A stretch of 64,000 bases of DNA. It comes from Zopfochytrium polystomum (Eukaryota > Chytridiomycota > Chytridiomycetes > Chytridiales > Chytridiaceae). The DNA is taken from the NCBI GenBank assembly GCA_025765615.1, contig JAIVFJ010000029.1:397434-461433 (forward strand), read 5' to 3'. The notes beneath the pieces are model-generated. The model worked only from the letters and a program-made list of their open reading frames with translations, was not told where the DNA came from and ran no database searches. Shown piece by piece: positions 29,499-44,616 of this stretch. The position numbers were made by a program, and so were the translations under genes. The first letter of the stretch is position 1. Each line of letters starts with the position of its first letter.

Positions 29499-31740
29499 TT
29501 ATGCAAAGATGGAGGGCTGACGATCTCTTCTTTGGGTCGTGACTTTCAAGCTGTGCGTGAAAGCCAAAAACCAAACGAGCGGGTCAGCGAACAAAGCAGT
29601 GGACGACGAGAGGACGACGCCAAAAATAAGCGAACGCTTACAGAATTTCCACTTGTGTCCGCAGTTTAGGCATGTCTGGTCACATAGGAAAAGGAGTGAA
29701 GAAGTGTGCGGCTCAGAAATGTGTCGATTCTCCGGGGGTTTTGAAAAAGTTGACTGGAGAGAAACAAAAATGTCGCTTACCACAAAAGTAGTCTGTGGAA
29801 AATCGAGGGAGCAATGAGTTAATAGACACAACGGATTGAGCAGGGCGAGGACAACAACAAAGGCATCACTCTCAAAAAAAAAAAAATAAAATAAAATATA
29901 CGCACCATCGGCTCGTCAGCGCTCCGCGTCTGTTTCTGATAGTATGTGCACTTTCTCTTGCCGCACTTGCCGCACCTGAATGCGTCTGTCTCCGACTCTT
30001 GGTTTCCAGCCGACACCGAGTAATGCATCGAGTGCTTCTGCGCTGCCTTGATCTTTTCCTTCATAGTGTCTGGTATGAGTTGCTTTTGGTTTTTGTGTGT
30101 GTTTTTTGGTACAAGGAGAGGAAGAACGAGGCTGTTCAGCAAACATCGAGGTGGATTGCAGTGAACGTTAAAAAAAGTCGAGTTCAACCTCTGGCTGCGC
30201 CGTCGCCACCTCTTTGGGCGTCATGGCACCGCTCAGGATGCGCTCCCGTAGCTCGACATTCGACTTGTCCTTGATGTTTGACCACAGGACGCGAAATTGA
30301 GCCTTGTAGTGATCGTTGACGCCATTGGTAGAACGGTACAGCGCTTCCTCCACTTGTGTCGCAACGTTCAGGATCGTTCTCGAGTCTTCAATTTGATCTT
30401 AGGTTAAACGCACAGCGTGCGAGGGAAACGATCATACAAAGCAAGGAAGAAAACGCAGAGAAAAACAAATACCGTTTTCAGACCCAAGGCCAATTGCCGA
30501 GTAAAACAGTTCTATCGTCTTATCGCGCGCCTTGTCGCCCACTGACCTCGCGCTGACCTTGTCGATCGCAAAAGTCCGCTCCTTCAGTGCTGGCGCCGGC
30601 GGAGCCGCTGGGGTGCTTGGCGAGCTTGTCGCCGGAGACATGGACGTTATCGAGTTTTGGCGCTCGACTGTAACTTTTGGGGTGGCAGGGAAGGGAGAAA
30701 GGGTAACAACATGAAGTTTGAACGCAGAGTTCTAATGAAGATCCGCCAGTATCCAGGGTAAAGAAAACCTACTTTTGGGCTTCGCGCTAGAGCCGTTCGA
30801 CGAGACGCTGTTTGATCGCAGCGGAACGGCAACGGGCGAGGGTGCGGCACCCTTGCTTACGGCCTTTTTCCACTTCATGATCAGGTTCTTTGCCATCTCC
30901 TGGGTTTCCTCGGTAATCTTTTCGTTTTTCCTAAGCTCATTGAGGTACAAACCAATTTTGGTTGCCTTCAGCATTCGTTCGGTTCAACGACGGGGTCGGG
31001 GCAAATGGTGGGAGAATGACGGTTAGGCAAGCACGAGTTTTGAGTTATTGGGCTTCTCACCCGTAGAGATTCTGCGGTCGGATTCCATCCGTCAAATCGT
31101 TGGAGGACCGTGATGACCGACTTTTCCGACAAGTGAGGAGGGGGGGGTGACAAAGAGAAAGAAAGAAAGTACTGTTGTCAACATATGGCGATAAAAGACT
31201 TGGGACAATTCATTCAAACTACTAAGGTGAACAGTGACGCACAGACCGTTCCCCGTCAAATGAGAAGTGAGCCGCGAGAGGGTGGATGAGGAGGGAGGCA
31301 GGGGGGAGAGGACCAGGGCAGGCAGGTAATTCACTTGCACTGCCACTGGGAGTCGTCTTGGATCGCACAGCGGGCAAACGGAGGATGGATGGATAAGGAC
31401 TATCGCTCGATCGAATAGTAGGAGACTGGTTCGAGGCAACCGCATCCGGTAGCAGTTGATGTGGGGTTGGCAGGGCGAGCCACACGAACGGCAACCAGGT
31501 CTCAAGAGGATGCAGCGGGCGGCGGACTCTGTCGCGCTCAAAGCTGCCGTTGGCAAGTGCTGCATACTCTGGGCTGGCTGCACAACTCTTCTCTGCGTCT
31601 CGTCTTCTCATGGCTCTCTTCCGTCCCGCTCCACTCGTCCGCCCTCTGATATTAACACTCACGTCCACTCGGTCGTCCTTCAGCAACTTGTCGATCTCGC
31701 GACGCCACTCAACCACGTCCGAGTCCTTGATGTTGACCAT
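29499..31740 (-). CDS. Transcription elongation factor TFIIS
   Basis: Rescues backtracked RNA polymerase II by stimulating transcript cleavage. Eight exons (31740-31663, 31120-31061, 30965-30773, 30673-30473, 30397-30189, 30082-29906, 29792-29781, 29675-29499) give 368 aa in frame. The N-terminal LW domain has ESLRATKIG and NLIMKWKK; the central domain has YKAQFRVLWSNIKDK; the zinc ribbon has CGKCGKRKCTYYQ, the catalytic RSADEPM acidic loop and TCLNCGHKWKFC. Exon 7 is only 12 nt and encodes TTFV, the residues needed between DEPM and TCL. The family normally ends at the final Cys; here the frame runs about 50 residues further, so a last intron (GTAAGC right after TTCT) may have been missed. 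Confidence 0.92.
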
Positions 31741-32095
31741 GTCAGACACCTCTCTTTGTGGCACGTGACTAGTGAGAGAAATTTTTTTCGATTTGTGTCA
31801 CGTGCCAACTGGTGTGAAAGATTGGAAGCGACGTTTCATTTATCCGTCTTCATCATTCACAAATCACCGGAGCCGGTAAGTACTTTCTGGACTAATACTA
31901 GTCTTTCCTCGAAAACGAAGGACTATGGAGAAGAAAATGGACTGAAAGAAAAGAAGGAAACCAAAGCAACACTAACCTCCGTCATACTGCAACCGACGGA
32001 AAAGAAAGAACAAAAAAAAAGGAACGACTCTCGAAACAGGGCAGAATAAATGGCATGAACAAACAGCACAACCCACGCCACGCGCAGAATCGCCT
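31741..32095. other. TFIIS upstream region
   Basis: No gene is seen. It separates the TFIIS start from the 3' end of the PMT gene, both on the minus strand, and should hold the TFIIS promoter. CACGTGAC and CACGTGCC words (31763-31770, 31799-31806) are E-box-like. Confidence 0.35.
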
Positions 32096-35000
32096 TCATG
32101 CCGCTTGGTCCACTGCAGGTGCTTCCACTGACGAGGACGGGGACGCCCTTTCCGTAGACACAGACGGCAAGGCGCCAGCCACGGTCGACGCCGACGATGC
32201 ATCGTCGTACAGGTTCCAGCTGCTTATCCACTTCCTGTCGGCGTACGCCGACGCCGGGCCTTCCATGCCGAAGGCAAAGTCCGCAAAGTGCACAAACACG
32301 CCAATAACCGCGGCAGTCAGGCCCCAGAGCAGGAGCGTGTGCACAACGCGCGGGAGTTTCGAGCCGATGTGGTCGGTCACATGGGCAAACAGGATGATGG
32401 CGAAGTAGAGGGCTGGGAAGTAGTGATGGATGCTGGTGGGCCGATGATAAAGAAAGGAAGCCGCGGAATCGATATTAGCCCACCCCAGAGCAACTTGATT
32501 GCCAAAATCTGTACTTACTACATCACGCGCCCCATAATCCAGAAGGGGAAGTAGTGTAAGAACCATCCAAGGAACCCAACTTTGCTCGCAAAGTAAAAGT
32601 CATCAAAGGCCTCTAGAAACGACGATGGGGTAACGGTCAGCTCTGAAAGATTTGAGGACGAAATACTCAACGAGGAGAGATCCAGTCTTTGTACTTTCGC
32701 TGGTACCGTAAGAGGTAGATTGCGCCAATCACAAAGAAGACAATGATGCTCGCAGTCGAACCAAGCCAGACAATTGGGTGGCCCGTCAGGTAAAACTTGA
32801 GCTCGTGGTCACCCCAGCCGCACATGCGCAGTCCAACCAGCAGGAGCGGCCACTGGTATGGCACTGAAGTGAGAATGTCGGGCTCCTTGTCCTTGTCAGG
32901 AGTGAGCGCGTTGTTCGACGTCCACATTGCCACATTCAAATCCACAAAGTCTCTCCAAAAGTTTGGTCTGAAGTCAGCAGCCCCACCGGGAGGGACTAAA
33001 ACAGTTGAGGTTGAAATTGGAGCAGTGAATAAACGCATCGGTCGTTTGATGGTTGAGTCACCCAAGGGAGAGGCGTTCTTTGGCCAGGGAGTGAAAGAAG
33101 CTTACGTTTTTCATTTCGGTGCTGCTCGACGTTCCAGATATTCGCAGGGTCTTTTGGGTCACCGTTCTTTTGACAAACAACCTCAATCTGCTTAAATCCC
33201 CATTCAGGCAGTGTCACACCGGTTGAGCGAAGCAGGCAGCCGGTAAAGACGTGTCGCAAGTTGAATCTCGTTGTGAGAGACTTAATCTGGCCCGTCTTAT
33301 CGCCGTGAAGATCCTATTATTGTTAAGTCTCAATGATCAGCTCCAAACGTTTGCCAACTGGTATTGCTCACATCGATAACCTCTATCCGCCAATAATCAT
33401 TAACATCGCCAAGAGTTTCATTACCGTATCCGCTGACTTCGTTTTGCAGTGAGGTGACTGGAGCACGAACATCGTGGCTGTGGAGATTTCGAGTCGTCTG
33501 CGAGTGAACTGAGGGTTCGTCAGAAACCAGCCTGGCCCACCCTGGTCCCAAAATTACCGAGGCGGATTGTATCATTATGCTTGACAAATACGATATCCTC
33601 CGGAAAAGGTTCTTCCCGTGGTTTTCGAATCTCCCAATCGTTGTTGGTGTCTTTGTGGTGGTAGCAAGTCACTTGCTGTTGCTCAGACCCTGACGGGTAT
33701 GTCTGAACATGGGAGTGAAGCAGTCCACCGCCGTGACCATTGTTTTTGATAGAGACGATCGATCCGTAGGCGGCATCTATTTTATGAACAAAGGCTGCAT
33801 GAGACGAAGACTGCACAGGCGTAGCAACTGGCAAAGTGGGGGTACTCACAAAGTGGGTTTTCATGGAAGTTATTTCCGGCCAAGTTCGCTTGGAACAGTG
33901 AGCTCATTTGTGCGTCGCCCGTGCCAGACCGGTTCAGAATATGGAAATGGAGAGCGAAGCAGATGACATAAACGCCAACGGGAAGCATAATCAATAGGAC
34001 TATTCGTGCGATCCAGTGGCGAAGGTAGACAATCTACGTTGATTGAAGGGTGCGGTCTTTGGTCAAATATCAATGCTCCAAAGCAAAGCGCATGACCCAC
34101 CCAAGGCATTTTGATATCGCCGAACATGACCCAAAGATCCTCGATTGTGTGCTATCGGAGGTGTTAACAGTCGAAGATATGGGAACCACCGACGTACCAG
34201 GCCAACAAGGGCGATCGCAAACAAGCCCACCCACTTCACGCTGAAAATCGACATGTTCAGATTTGGAGGCCAGCCATGAAATTGACAAACCTAGCGACGC
34301 ATCCGAGAGACAATCCTGTAAAAGCAAGCCACGCATACCATCTGAATGACAGAGGCCTGACATTTCATTCCTTAGACAATTTCTTCATTCAAATGGAAAT
34401 TGAACTTACTCTTTGACCTGGTAGTTCCTGAATTTGCAAAGGCAGTACGCAGTTAACGCCGTAAAGAACAACAGCATTGAATCAAGGAGAATGAATCGGC
34501 TGATGGCAAGCAGCGCGATGTCTGATAGGTGAAACGTCAGTCTCCTTCGTCCGCGTTAGCCTCACTGGGAAAACAGGGAGCCGTACCGCACAAGGCCATA
34601 ACCGCGAGGAATATGCTTGCACTGTGCGAAAGATGCAATTCCACGCCAGTATAGTAAGCGAGAGGGACGATAGCCGCGCCAACGATGGCCGGGAATGTCC
34701 TGAACCCAGCATAGTTCAAATCTTCTGGATATTTGTGGCCAGACTCAAACTCAAACGTTCCGTTAAAGCCAATAAAGTGTCCTGCCAACCCCAGCAGCAT
34801 TTTCCCGAGAGGAGGATGCACGTCAAAGTAGAAGGCGCGGGTGATATAGTAAGACGCAAATTTGCTATAAGAAGCACAGTTAGTTTTTTGTTTCGCCACT
34901 ACGATAATGTTCCAGTACCCGAAATGCGCCTCATCCCTTCGAAAGAAAAATCAGTCATCAAGTGTTTGGTAACCAACACACTCACCAAACCACGAAGTCA

Positions 35001-35425
35001 GCCCAGCCGATTTTGTACAATCGTGTCCACAGAGACAAGACCGTAAGCGTTACAGGAACCAGCCATAAGAAAGAGGACGTTGAGGAATCCTCGATGTCGG
35101 TTTGCTGGCTCCAAATATTAGATGTTCGTTGCCTTCGACGCGTTGTTCCCATCTTCTTCGACAACACTTTCGTTAACGAACTAACCAGCTTCAGGTCGGC
35201 CGCAGCTTTGGCGAGCTTATCGTCCAAATCAACCTCTTCTTCTTGAATGCCCTCATTCTTTCGAGATTTCGTGGGTTCCTCTTTGCGCGGTGAAGTCTCG
35301 GCGGCGACAGCGGCCGTCGCGTCAACTTTTTCTTTCGTGCCGTTGACGATCGCAGCGGTGTCAGGCTCCGGGGTGGCCGAACCCTTTTTCGGTTGCCGCT
35401 TTCGCAACCCTTGCTGATCCCCCAT
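32096..35425 (-). CDS. Protein O-mannosyltransferase, PMT2 family
   Basis: An ER membrane enzyme that moves mannose from dolichol-phosphate-mannose to Ser/Thr of secretory proteins. Many exons; the first ones are 35425-34986, 34936-34919, 34864-34587, 34521-34410, 34357-34291. The cytosolic N-terminus (about 140 residues, charged) precedes the first membrane segment ([17 protein letters not shown]). The catalytic Asp-Glu of loop 1 comes from an 18-nt exon (DEAHFG), followed by [22 protein letters not shown] repeats lie at about 33330-33860 (LHSHVQTYP and [10 protein letters not shown]). The C-terminus has multiple membrane segments and the family's FAFGMEGP motif. Start at the ATG at 35425. 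PMT2 subtype rests on the [13 protein letters not shown] segment. Confidence 0.9.
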
Positions 35426-36029
35426 TATCTCCTGGCTGGAAGAGTCGTTTAGATCAGGGTCTCCAGGAATGCATCTCGTGTCCCACGTCGAGTCTTCGCT
35501 GGACGGCGATCTCCTCCCAGTGCAGAACAGGCCAACCGACACCGCGCACTGGATGTGCCGGCTGGGACCGACAAATACTCGCTCTCGCGAGCGAAACACA
35601 CCTCTTCTCTGGTCGCGTTGCGAACTGGGGCTTTGATTGATCGGCAACAAGGAAGCCCTTGTTTTTAAATTTTTCCTTTATTTGTCCTGTCTGTCTCGGA
35701 GACATTCTGCGGCGTGCGGCGAGAGTGGGGTTCACTCGCGAATTACAATTCCCGTCACCTTTCGTTGTCACATACAGTCCGTTAAGCTGGAACTTCCACT
35801 CTGCTGTTCGTAATTCGGAAATACAGCCCAACCGCTGGTTCAACCAATAGGTCTGTGAGCTCAAGTGCAACATGCGACGACCGAAGATTCTCCAATATAA
35901 ACTTTTGAGCTAGAGAATTGTCAACCGCGCAAAGGTCGGCTGGCTACCTCCCACGGCGTCCTCACTCACCGATTCTTCGATACTCGAACGGGCTAAAATA
36001 GAAGAAAAAACAAACTGAACACAAATTTA
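35426..36029. other. Intergenic region between PAN2 and PMT
   Basis: PMT promoter side plus PAN2 3' flank. A TATAAA word lies near 35896. Frames here are short, and no gene is called. Confidence 0.35.
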
Positions 36030-39000
36030 TTATTGAATTGGTCTTGCTGTCTGGGGAGGCCGGAAGTTGTACAAACGGCCTTCTTCGTAGAGTGCATCCA
36101 GTGCCTCATCAAATTTTCCAGATTCTTTCAACTCTACATACTTCTCGTATAGAAGCAACGCCTACAGTACGGAAGAGATAGCGTGAACTTCAGAAAAGAG
36201 GAGGGAGGGTGTCCGTACCGTCCGTGCGTCTTCAATACTGTCGTGAGAATCCTGCTGAACATCCATCCGCAAGAGGCTCCACGCTAGGAATCTCAGAGAT
36301 AGTTTGCTAAATAACCAGTATTGTCAGCTTCCGTTGTTTCGACTGGAGGCAGTCATACCGTTGCCTCTCTTTCTTGAAGAAAATATCTACGGTGTCAATT
36401 ATCTGCTCTGGAGGAACAATGATATCTTGAAGCGCTATCAGCCATCGATTCCCTTTACTAGTTATATTAAGCTTACTTATTATCCGAAGATCCTTTTTCA
36501 GCCCATGGCCGACAAACTTGCATCCAAGATCAACCAACAATCGAAGTTTCTTGTATGCAACCTGATTCAATCCTTTCCAATAAGATGGCGAAAAACAATG
36601 GGCTGTACACTGAAAAAAAAAGTCACCTTCAATGGAACGAGGGGATAGCGAGAAGAGTGGGGATCTAAATCTCCGGCTGCGTTAAAAATGCGTATCAGTT
36701 TTGGTAGAAAGTTCCCTTGGAAAGAAACACACGCCTTTTATGCCAGAAAACTCGGTCAAGTAATCAACGATGGGCTCTTGAATGCTAATGTAGTCGTCAA
36801 TGAACGGAACCGCATGCAGCGGTCCTGGCTCTCCGCGTACAACGCTGACTCGAGCGAGAGCCTGACGAGATGGGCGAATTGTGAACTTTGTCCCATTGCT
36901 CCGCAGCTCGGTTTCTTCCTGATTATGCATGAACATGCCAATCAGTCAGTATAAAACATCATATTTGAGAGGTGCAGAGCTTACTTGGCTAAGAGCTACA
37001 AATTCTGAATCTATCGCGCAGAGAAAGCCGCCTTTATATTGCTCCGCTTCCTCGGTCGTCAACAGCTGGTACTTGAGAAGAAGATCGTTTCTCGTGCTTC
37101 AACAAGGAGGTAAATTTCAATCCGAATCAAACCCATGCTCCTCACTTGACGGTCGGGTTTCCCATCAACAATGTCAGACTCTTGTCCGCATTAAAAGCAT
37201 CGGGGGGAATGGAAAAACCATCTTTGACGTACTGCAAAATGGAGATGGTCTAGGTCCAAATGGTAAGCGGAACTCTGGTCCAGTAGGTTCTACGAGACCT
37301 TCCATTTCCGATTCTGCGTGGCTTCATCTACTGAAATTGGCTGAACCAAAAAGTCGTTGAACAGAAACCATTCGTTTTCTTCTGGTACTGGAATGGAAGC
37401 AAGTGAATAAAGACAACTCGCGTTCGCCTTTCCCACCCAAAATGTGCGCGACCAGGTGAGGTGGAGTCTTGTCATCTTTTATTTCTGCCACACTTGCCTA
37501 ACCCGCCAAGTTAGTTCAGTACGAAGGCCGGCATCATTGACAAAGCAAGCGCAACTCAACTCGCAGGCTATAACGCGTCACGTCAGCTTCATCGGAGAAA
37601 TAACCATCCGGGAAAGGATCTATACGTTCTTCAACTGACAATTTTGATCCCTCAAAAATAATGGCAATGCTTATGGCTGGTGAGAGATACTTATGCGAGG
37701 CAAGGAGCTCACTCACTGTAAGGGCGCGGTCCAGTCACCTTCAGTGAAAACACGGAAGGGTGGTTGATATAAATGTTAGTTCCGAGCTGACAGTCAGACA
37801 AAGTACCGTCACTGGAATCCTCGCCATTTTGAACGTTTACGGATAGGACATTTGGAGCTTCTCGGAGTGATCGCTTCTGAACCATCGGTTGATAGCGTGA
37901 ACAGTTGTTGCACCAGACACGTGAATTATATTCACGGTCTAGGCTTCCCAGTAGCCGTTCAGAAAACTTCGATTCCTGATCTTTGTTCTGACAGAACTTT
38001 TAGTTTTGCTTAAAGCGGGAAATTGAAGATTACTTTTGACCGAGGGACGTCTAAAACAAACGGAAAGGTGTCTCTCGTTTCCTGGCTTTTGCACTGGCAT
38101 GTATTCAAAGTTCGGATTTGGACAGCAAAGAGCTTCTGAAAGTTTGCAGCTCCATCCTCTGCTTCGACAAGTGTAGTTTCTTGATTGATCTGCTCAAGAA
38201 TGAACCGATGAAAGTTCTGAATCAACGTTGAGTAGGACAGAGTGGTACTAGATGATAACCCTCCAGTTCTTCCGCCCCCGACGACAGGTTCGAACAGACC
38301 AAGAGCAGCCGCTTGTGGAATTGAGCTGAAAACGCTGAGCAAATTCGTCGCTTGGCAGTTGGCACCGGAGGACGACTCAAGCATCTGAAACAGAAATCCG
38401 AGCTCGCAAGTGATGCATGCTGATCTTGAGCATGTCGACACGACGTGGGCGAAAACGACTTCGCGGATGGCTTGGTTGAAAAATAGGACCTGCAGCATTG
38501 CGTTGCAGTAAGAATTGGCAATGTGCGTTTCAAGTCCTCCGTAATGCGTCTTATTGTAAAATCCAAAGTCAAAGTCTTCCACTCCAAATCTACTGTACTT
38601 GATCTCGACCCGTCGATAGACTTTGGGAACTCCCTCGTCCTGTAAGTGCGAGCAACCATTGTTAGCTCTGATTATTCCAGATATTTCTCGTGTCACTGAA
38701 AACCAACCGTTGGCGAGAGAGTTAGGGATTCCAGCGACGAGCCACCATCTCTCTCTTGCTCTGATCGAAAACGAGGGTGGTCACGGCTTTTTTTGGGTGA
38801 CGGAGAGGCAAGAACTTGATTTCTGCGTATAGTGCTCGGTTTTTTGGCATAGCCAACAAAGTCTATCATTTTTACGTCCGCAAGAATCTCATCTGGTATC
38901 CTTGGTGCTGGGTTACCAGCTTCAAAAATCATCGTGGAAGGCCAAACCGACAATAATGGGCTGGTGTAGTAAGGCATTCCTATCCTGCTGAGAGGTCTGT

Positions 39001-40407
39001 AAAAAAAAAAATTGTGGGTAAAGCGGATGACGAGAGCTGGTGCAAAGTAGCTTACACATCTGACTCAACGGGTATACTAATGGAAGGGATGCTTGGGGCA
39101 TCAGGCATCTCAATTTCTTGGGAAAACAAATTGAATTTGATTTCATCCTTCTCCCCCATTACGGATAGCGATCCGTCTGATCCCGTTATAATGACATTCT
39201 CTCCCGTCGAAGAAAAATCGGCGGCAGTCAAGAAACCCTGGATGCTGGCCTGCGATGAAAATTGGTCAGCCTCCATTCCCTCGTTCAAATCATTCCAACC
39301 TGATAAAATTGAACGAGACTTGGGTTTCCAAGATCGCATATTTGGAACTCGCCCGATCGTGAACAAGCGAGTAGTTTCGAGGGAAGCGCTGGATTGAATT
39401 TCAAAGCAGACGCCCCCGTCGGAAAAGGAATTGGTGGAAGGTATTTGTGCATTCGAAGGTCGTATAACTTTAGCATCGGCTCCATTACCTGCTGGCCACC
39501 TCTGGCTCTTGTTGTCAGTTATGCGCGAGCTCGGCATTAGGAGAGACGTCGACGAACCTCATTCCGAACCCGCACATCACCATCGTTGATCCTGTTGCTT
39601 CGAGGACTGTCAAACTACCAGAATAAGCGTCCATGGAATGCTCTATTCGCAGGGACCGAGGATCCCGGAACTGAATGTGTCCGTTTGTGGCACCGCAACA
39701 CATGTATTTTGCGAGCTTCAAGAAAGTGACATTGCTGGCGTCGTCCATCTTGCAAAAGTTTAACGTTGAAGCATAGCCCTGGTCACCAAACCTGTCTCGT
39801 TGCGGTCCCGCGATACAGGTTTATGATCGAAAGCCGATTCTGATCCGACACGAGAAGTTCGGATTTCAAAGTGGTAAACCCTGCGGCAAGCATTGGGGTT
39901 CCATCACCACTGTGGAGCGCCGGTTTAGTGGTTGAAACGCGTCCAGCAAGTCTGGGAGATTGTTACTTGTAAATCCACTGACGGAGGCCCCGGCGGTGGC
40001 TCAGCCGAACGGATGAACCACCCACTGAAAAGACTCCTTGTTCGTTGACGAGGATTTGCCTCACTGCGCCATCATGGCCTCTGAAAGCGGTGTATCTACG
40101 AAGTGTACTCGCGTTTTGGACTGGAGCAGTATGGCTGGCATGTACTGGCGTGTACGACGATATATGGCCCTAAACAAATGTGGCAGACGAATCGAGCGGT
40201 CAGATGCACCGTGACATCCACACTGAAAGCTTGCTATAATGGATTGTGTGGGAGTGGGTTGCGATCGGCCGAGTACGAAGGTGGGGGGGAAGCACCCACC
40301 GTGTCGGAGCCGACCCAGACCAGTTCCTGCAAGGGATCAAAGGCGACCGCGGAAAGGGGCACACCAGGGGGCGTCGTTGTGGTGTGGAACCGCTCTGACA
40401 AGGCCAT
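36030..40407 (-). CDS. PAN2: PAN2, catalytic subunit of the PAN2-PAN3 deadenylase
   Basis: Trims poly(A) tails of mRNA in the cytoplasm together with PAN3. Many short introns; exon 1 is 40407-40300 and exon 2 is 40169-39967. Domains in order: N-terminal WD40 propeller ([13 protein letters not shown] at the start, [26 protein letters not shown]), linker, pseudo-ubiquitin-hydrolase domain ([30 protein letters not shown]; no catalytic Cys, as in the family), and C-terminal DEDD exonuclease. All four acids are visible: DSEFVALSQ (about 36990-37021), [16 protein letters not shown] and HDSIEDA. It ends [11 protein letters not shown]. Start chosen at the ATG followed by ALSERFH because the next exon joins in frame. 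Confidence 0.93.
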
Positions 40408-41125
40408 CCTTTTCCGTGCATGAGCCACCCACTCCCACGCCACAAGGTTTGCACCCAACGACGACGGCGACGCCTCTTGGTTCCCTTCCGAGCGAGCGGG
40501 CGGATTAGTGAGTGGGAGATGCCACTCCGGACGGACAACCGAAAGACTTGTTTTTCTCTTTTTTTCCACGCCTCCGGTGACATATTTGCGATGTTGGGTG
40601 GGGCGTTAGATTCGAGGCCTGTGTGGCTTGGCTGCGAAAGAGGTGGTGGAACTTCTGCTTCGTGTGCCGGGTCTATAAATAAATGCAGTTTGAAAATGTC
40701 TTCCCTCTTCCCAGCAAAGGAAAGGAAAAAAAGGGAGAAGAAATCAGCCAATCAAGAGAGAAAACAGTGAGTGAGCCAGTCAGGCACTCCCGCGAGAGGA
40801 GAGAGGAGCGCGTGGGACGGCGAGGCTTGACTTCACCGCCACCGCTGCCCCCATCTCCACACCCCCCCGAAACCGCCGCCCCGTCCACCTGCTCTCCCCC
40901 ACCTGCCGTCCCGCCGCGCCCTCCGTTTCTTCCATCATTGCGACCCCTTCGCGTCTCTCGACTCCTTCTGCGCGCACCACCCCACTATCCCCAGAACGCT
41001 CCTCCTCCTCCTCCTCCTACCCCTCTGTGTCCGACCTCCACTCGTGCCTTTTCCCCCACACCTTCGAGATCTTCGGCGAAAGCTGACACAATTACCTTCT
41101 CACAGCCAGCCACTCCAAAGTCCCT
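40408..41125. promoter_or_regulatory. Divergent promoter region between PAN2 and GFA1
   Basis: 718 bp separate the two start codons. A TATAAATAAAT word is at about 40673-40683. The GFA1-proximal half is strongly C/T-rich with a CTCCTCCTCCTCCTCC run near 41000, typical of fungal 5' UTR and core promoter. Long frames here (40683-41159) are compositional. Confidence 0.5.
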
Positions 41126-43684
<2,559 letters not shown>

Positions 43685-44071
43685 TTCAACCTTCCATTTG
43701 CAATCCTCTTTGCCCAACCCGTATTCGTCTTCTTTTTTTTAAAAAAAGTTCATTATCCGAACGTTTGTGCCGACGCGTTTGTGCTTCCGTGTGGTGGAAC
43801 TCCTCGTGTCTTATTGTTGTTCCTCCACAGTCCCTTGTACCTGCAGGCAAACCGTAACAATGCAAATACAGCGGTATCAGTCTTCCTCTCAATTTCTTCC
43901 AGGGTCCCTGCGTTAAACTGTCGCACTCATGTGGGTTCCGGGATATTGTGAGAGAGCTGGCCGCGTTGTTGTCTCCTTCTCCCGTCACTCTGTTGGAAGC
44001 AAGATCCTCTGCACTGGCTCCACAATTCGTTTCAACGCCTGCATGATGTGTCGTGTCAGCCAACTCTTCTC
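43685..44071. other. GFA1 3' flank
   Basis: No supported gene. A T8-A7 palindrome-like step (TTTTTTTTAAAAAAA) lies at about 43733-43747 and may be part of the 3' end signals. Confidence 0.35.
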
Positions 44072-44457
44072 TTAGCCATTCTCGAATCCCCAAAGCGCAT
44101 TCCGCTCGCAGTCATCGTCGTAGAATCGTCTCCCCGTGGGAAGCTGCCCGAACTGAAATCCCGCCTCAGGATGTGCAATGTACTCTAGCAGATCAACGGA
44201 GCGTATCGGACTGCAGGGGGTACAGCGGTAGCGTCCTGTCCCACTAACCGCAAAGAAGGAGCAGACGGCGTTGAGACGGTCATGTCCAGGGAAGAGCCAT
44301 GAAGCGAAATGGAGGGCCCGAGGCGTCCCCTGTGCGAGTCGCAACACCTCGAAGCATGATCTGATCTGTTGTCGGACCGGCCTGTCTGAATTTCTTGGTT
44401 CACCTTGTCATGGACCACGCCTCCCGGACACGATGCGCTTGCCTCCTCGTGAGACAT
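44072..44457 (-). CDS. Possible small gene, 115 aa, unknown
   Basis: Two exons (44457-44249, 44210-44072) with a plausible GTTAGT donor and CTGCAG acceptor join in frame from an ATG to a TAA. The product starts MSHEEASASCPGG and ends in a more regular segment (LLEYIAHPEAGF, RRFYDDDCERNALWGF). I recognise no domain. It lies between GFA1 and the next gene, facing away from the latter. Weak call: the frame could be chance, and the intron is only 38 bp. Confidence 0.3.
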
Positions 44458-44616
44458 CTGACATACCAAAAGCGCGTGGCTGAAAGGATTACTAGCCGCT
44501 GGCCGGAATGTAATGAATCGTTACGCTCAGTCACAGCACATTCATCTTATTCGTAAGATCTTCCATTTGAATCGTTTTCAGACGTAGCCCCGAGGATTTG
44601 CTTCCCACAGGTGCAA

